Positions 5,200 to 5,841 of a DNA stretch of 5,841 nt are shown in pieces. Location of the stretch: NCBI GenBank assembly GCA_964462125.1, contig CAYWXT010000301.1:1-5841 (forward strand), written 5' to 3'. A program made the position numbers and the translations under genes. The DNA comes from JAWLFY01 sp964462125. Lineage in GTDB: Bacteria; Planctomycetota; Planctomycetia; Pirellulales; Pirellulaceae. The notes under the pieces were generated by a model. It saw only the letters and a program-made list of their open reading frames with translations. It did not search any database and was not told the DNA's origin. Each line of letters begins with the position of its first letter. Positions within the stretch are counted from its first letter, which is position 1.

Positions 5200-5841
5200 C
5201 TATTTCTCCTCGGCTTGGTCGAGCGAGAGCGACACCGCAGGGGTTCCCCCTTCGGCGGCGTCGATCAGCAGTTCCGACCACTCCAATGTCCGGGAAACAT
5301 TGTTCACGGTTCCTCGAAAGGTGATCGTGTATTCCTGCTCCGGCAGGTTGCGAAAGGCGAACGTTGGATTCGCACCGCCAGCTCGGAAGGTCGCCGAGCC
5401 GGGCTCGATCCCGCGCGGGGCTGGCTTGATCGAGATGGTTCCCCGCAGCGTGCTGCCGGTGGCGATCCGGCCCCGGATGACGCCGGTTTTGGGTTTCTCC
5501 GCCATCGCATCGCCCGCCGCCTCGGACTCGCTTTTCGGCTGCACCACAAAGGGAAGGACGGCCGGTTCGCTGGCCAGCCCGGCGGCGTCCCAGGACTGGA
5601 TCACGAGGTGATGGAGCCCGGCGGCCTTCGGGACAAACGAGCGGGTGAGCTCTTGTTTCCTGGCGGAGACCCTGGGCATCGGTGGCGAAATCTCCTCCGG
5701 AGGGTGTTTGACATCGGGCACCCGATCGCCATCGACATCGATTTGGAATTGGATCGCGGCGATGCCGGAACCGGGGCGGCCTCCCGGTCCGAGGTCGGCA
5801 CTGCGGTACTCCCAACGGACCTCACGGCCCACCTCGACTCC
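5200..5841 (-). CDS. Multidomain protein with Ig-like and carboxypeptidase-regulatory-like domains, 5' end beyond the right edge
   Basis: The frame is open to the right edge, with no stop between 5841 and the TAG at 5200-5202, so the N-terminus is missing. A GTG at 5832 exists, but the codons before it (Gly-Val-Glu-Val) continue in frame, so it is probably internal. The visible 213 residues begin with a strand-rich module containing DVDGDRVPD, an acidic loop resembling calcium-binding DxDGDxxPD motifs, followed by GLHHLVIQSWDAAGLASEPA, typical of a fibronectin/Ig-like fold. After a short acidic linker comes a second strand-rich module (GVIRGRIATGSTLRGTISIK through FAFRNLPEQEYTITFRG), resembling the carboxypeptidase regulatory-like domains common in Planctomycetota secreted proteins. 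No catalytic residues are visible. It shares strand with the T6SS genes, but a 148-bp gap separates it from hcp, so membership of the same operon is uncertain. Its function is unknown; an envelope or extracellular role is inferred. Confidence 0.8.
   Translation of the reverse strand, partial: GVEVGREVRWEYRSADLGPGGRPGSGIAAIQFQIDVDGDRVPDVKHPPEEISPPMPRVSARKQELTRSFVPKAAGLHHLVIQSWDAAGLASEPAVLPFVVQPKSESEAAGDAMAEKPKTGVIRGRIATGSTLRGTISIKPAPRGIEPGSATFRAGGANPTFAFRNLPEQEYTITFRGTVNNVSRTLEWSELLIDAAEGGTPAVSLSLDQAEEK

Noticed and set aside
4955..5815. Minus-strand open frame of 286 codons across the hcp upstream gap
   Set aside because: It is an Arg-rich shadow in another frame of the right-hand gene and runs into the hcp N-terminus, whose start and family are clear.

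Overview
All genes in this window read on the minus strand, so transcription runs from the right edge to the left edge. The window carries the secreted part of a type VI secretion system (T6SS). In transcription order: the 3' end of a gene for a secreted-looking multidomain protein (5841-5200), hcp (5051-4569, tube protein), vgrG (4472-2514, spike), a small beta-solenoid protein that overlaps the vgrG stop (2517-2017), a DUF2169 adaptor-like protein (1957-998), and a PAAR-like tip protein that starts at 957 and stays open to the left edge. Nothing of the T6SS membrane complex, sheath, baseplate or ClpV is present, so this is an hcp/vgrG/effector-delivery cassette or one end of a larger locus.

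The genes form a plausible assembly line. Hcp builds the inner tube and VgrG caps it. The C-terminus of VgrG is a long octapeptide-repeat needle. The small solenoid protein, whose last residues resemble those of VgrG, may lengthen the needle or join it to the tip. DUF2169 proteins act as adaptors that load PAAR-like (often DUF4150-type) effectors onto VgrG. The last gene has a Pro/Met-rich PAAR-like N-terminus, a helical middle, and a Ser/Thr/Pro/Ala linker ending in a pentapeptide tandem repeat exactly where the window ends. If there is a toxin domain, it lies just beyond the left edge and its activity cannot be read here.

Spacing is tight: a 4-bp ATGA overlap between vgrG and the solenoid gene, 59 bp to the DUF2169 gene, and 40 bp to the tip gene. 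Two larger gaps hold possible control elements: 148 bp upstream of hcp with a long imperfect inverted repeat, and 96 bp between hcp and vgrG with a strong 10-bp hairpin.

The organism is probably a member of the Planctomycetota. The DNA is GC-rich with G/C-biased third positions, and the right-hand gene has a carboxypeptidase-regulatory-like domain of a type common in that phylum. The assignment is inferred, not shown. No RNA genes, CRISPR arrays, insertion sequences or attachment sites were seen, and no stretch over 300 bases lacks a gene.
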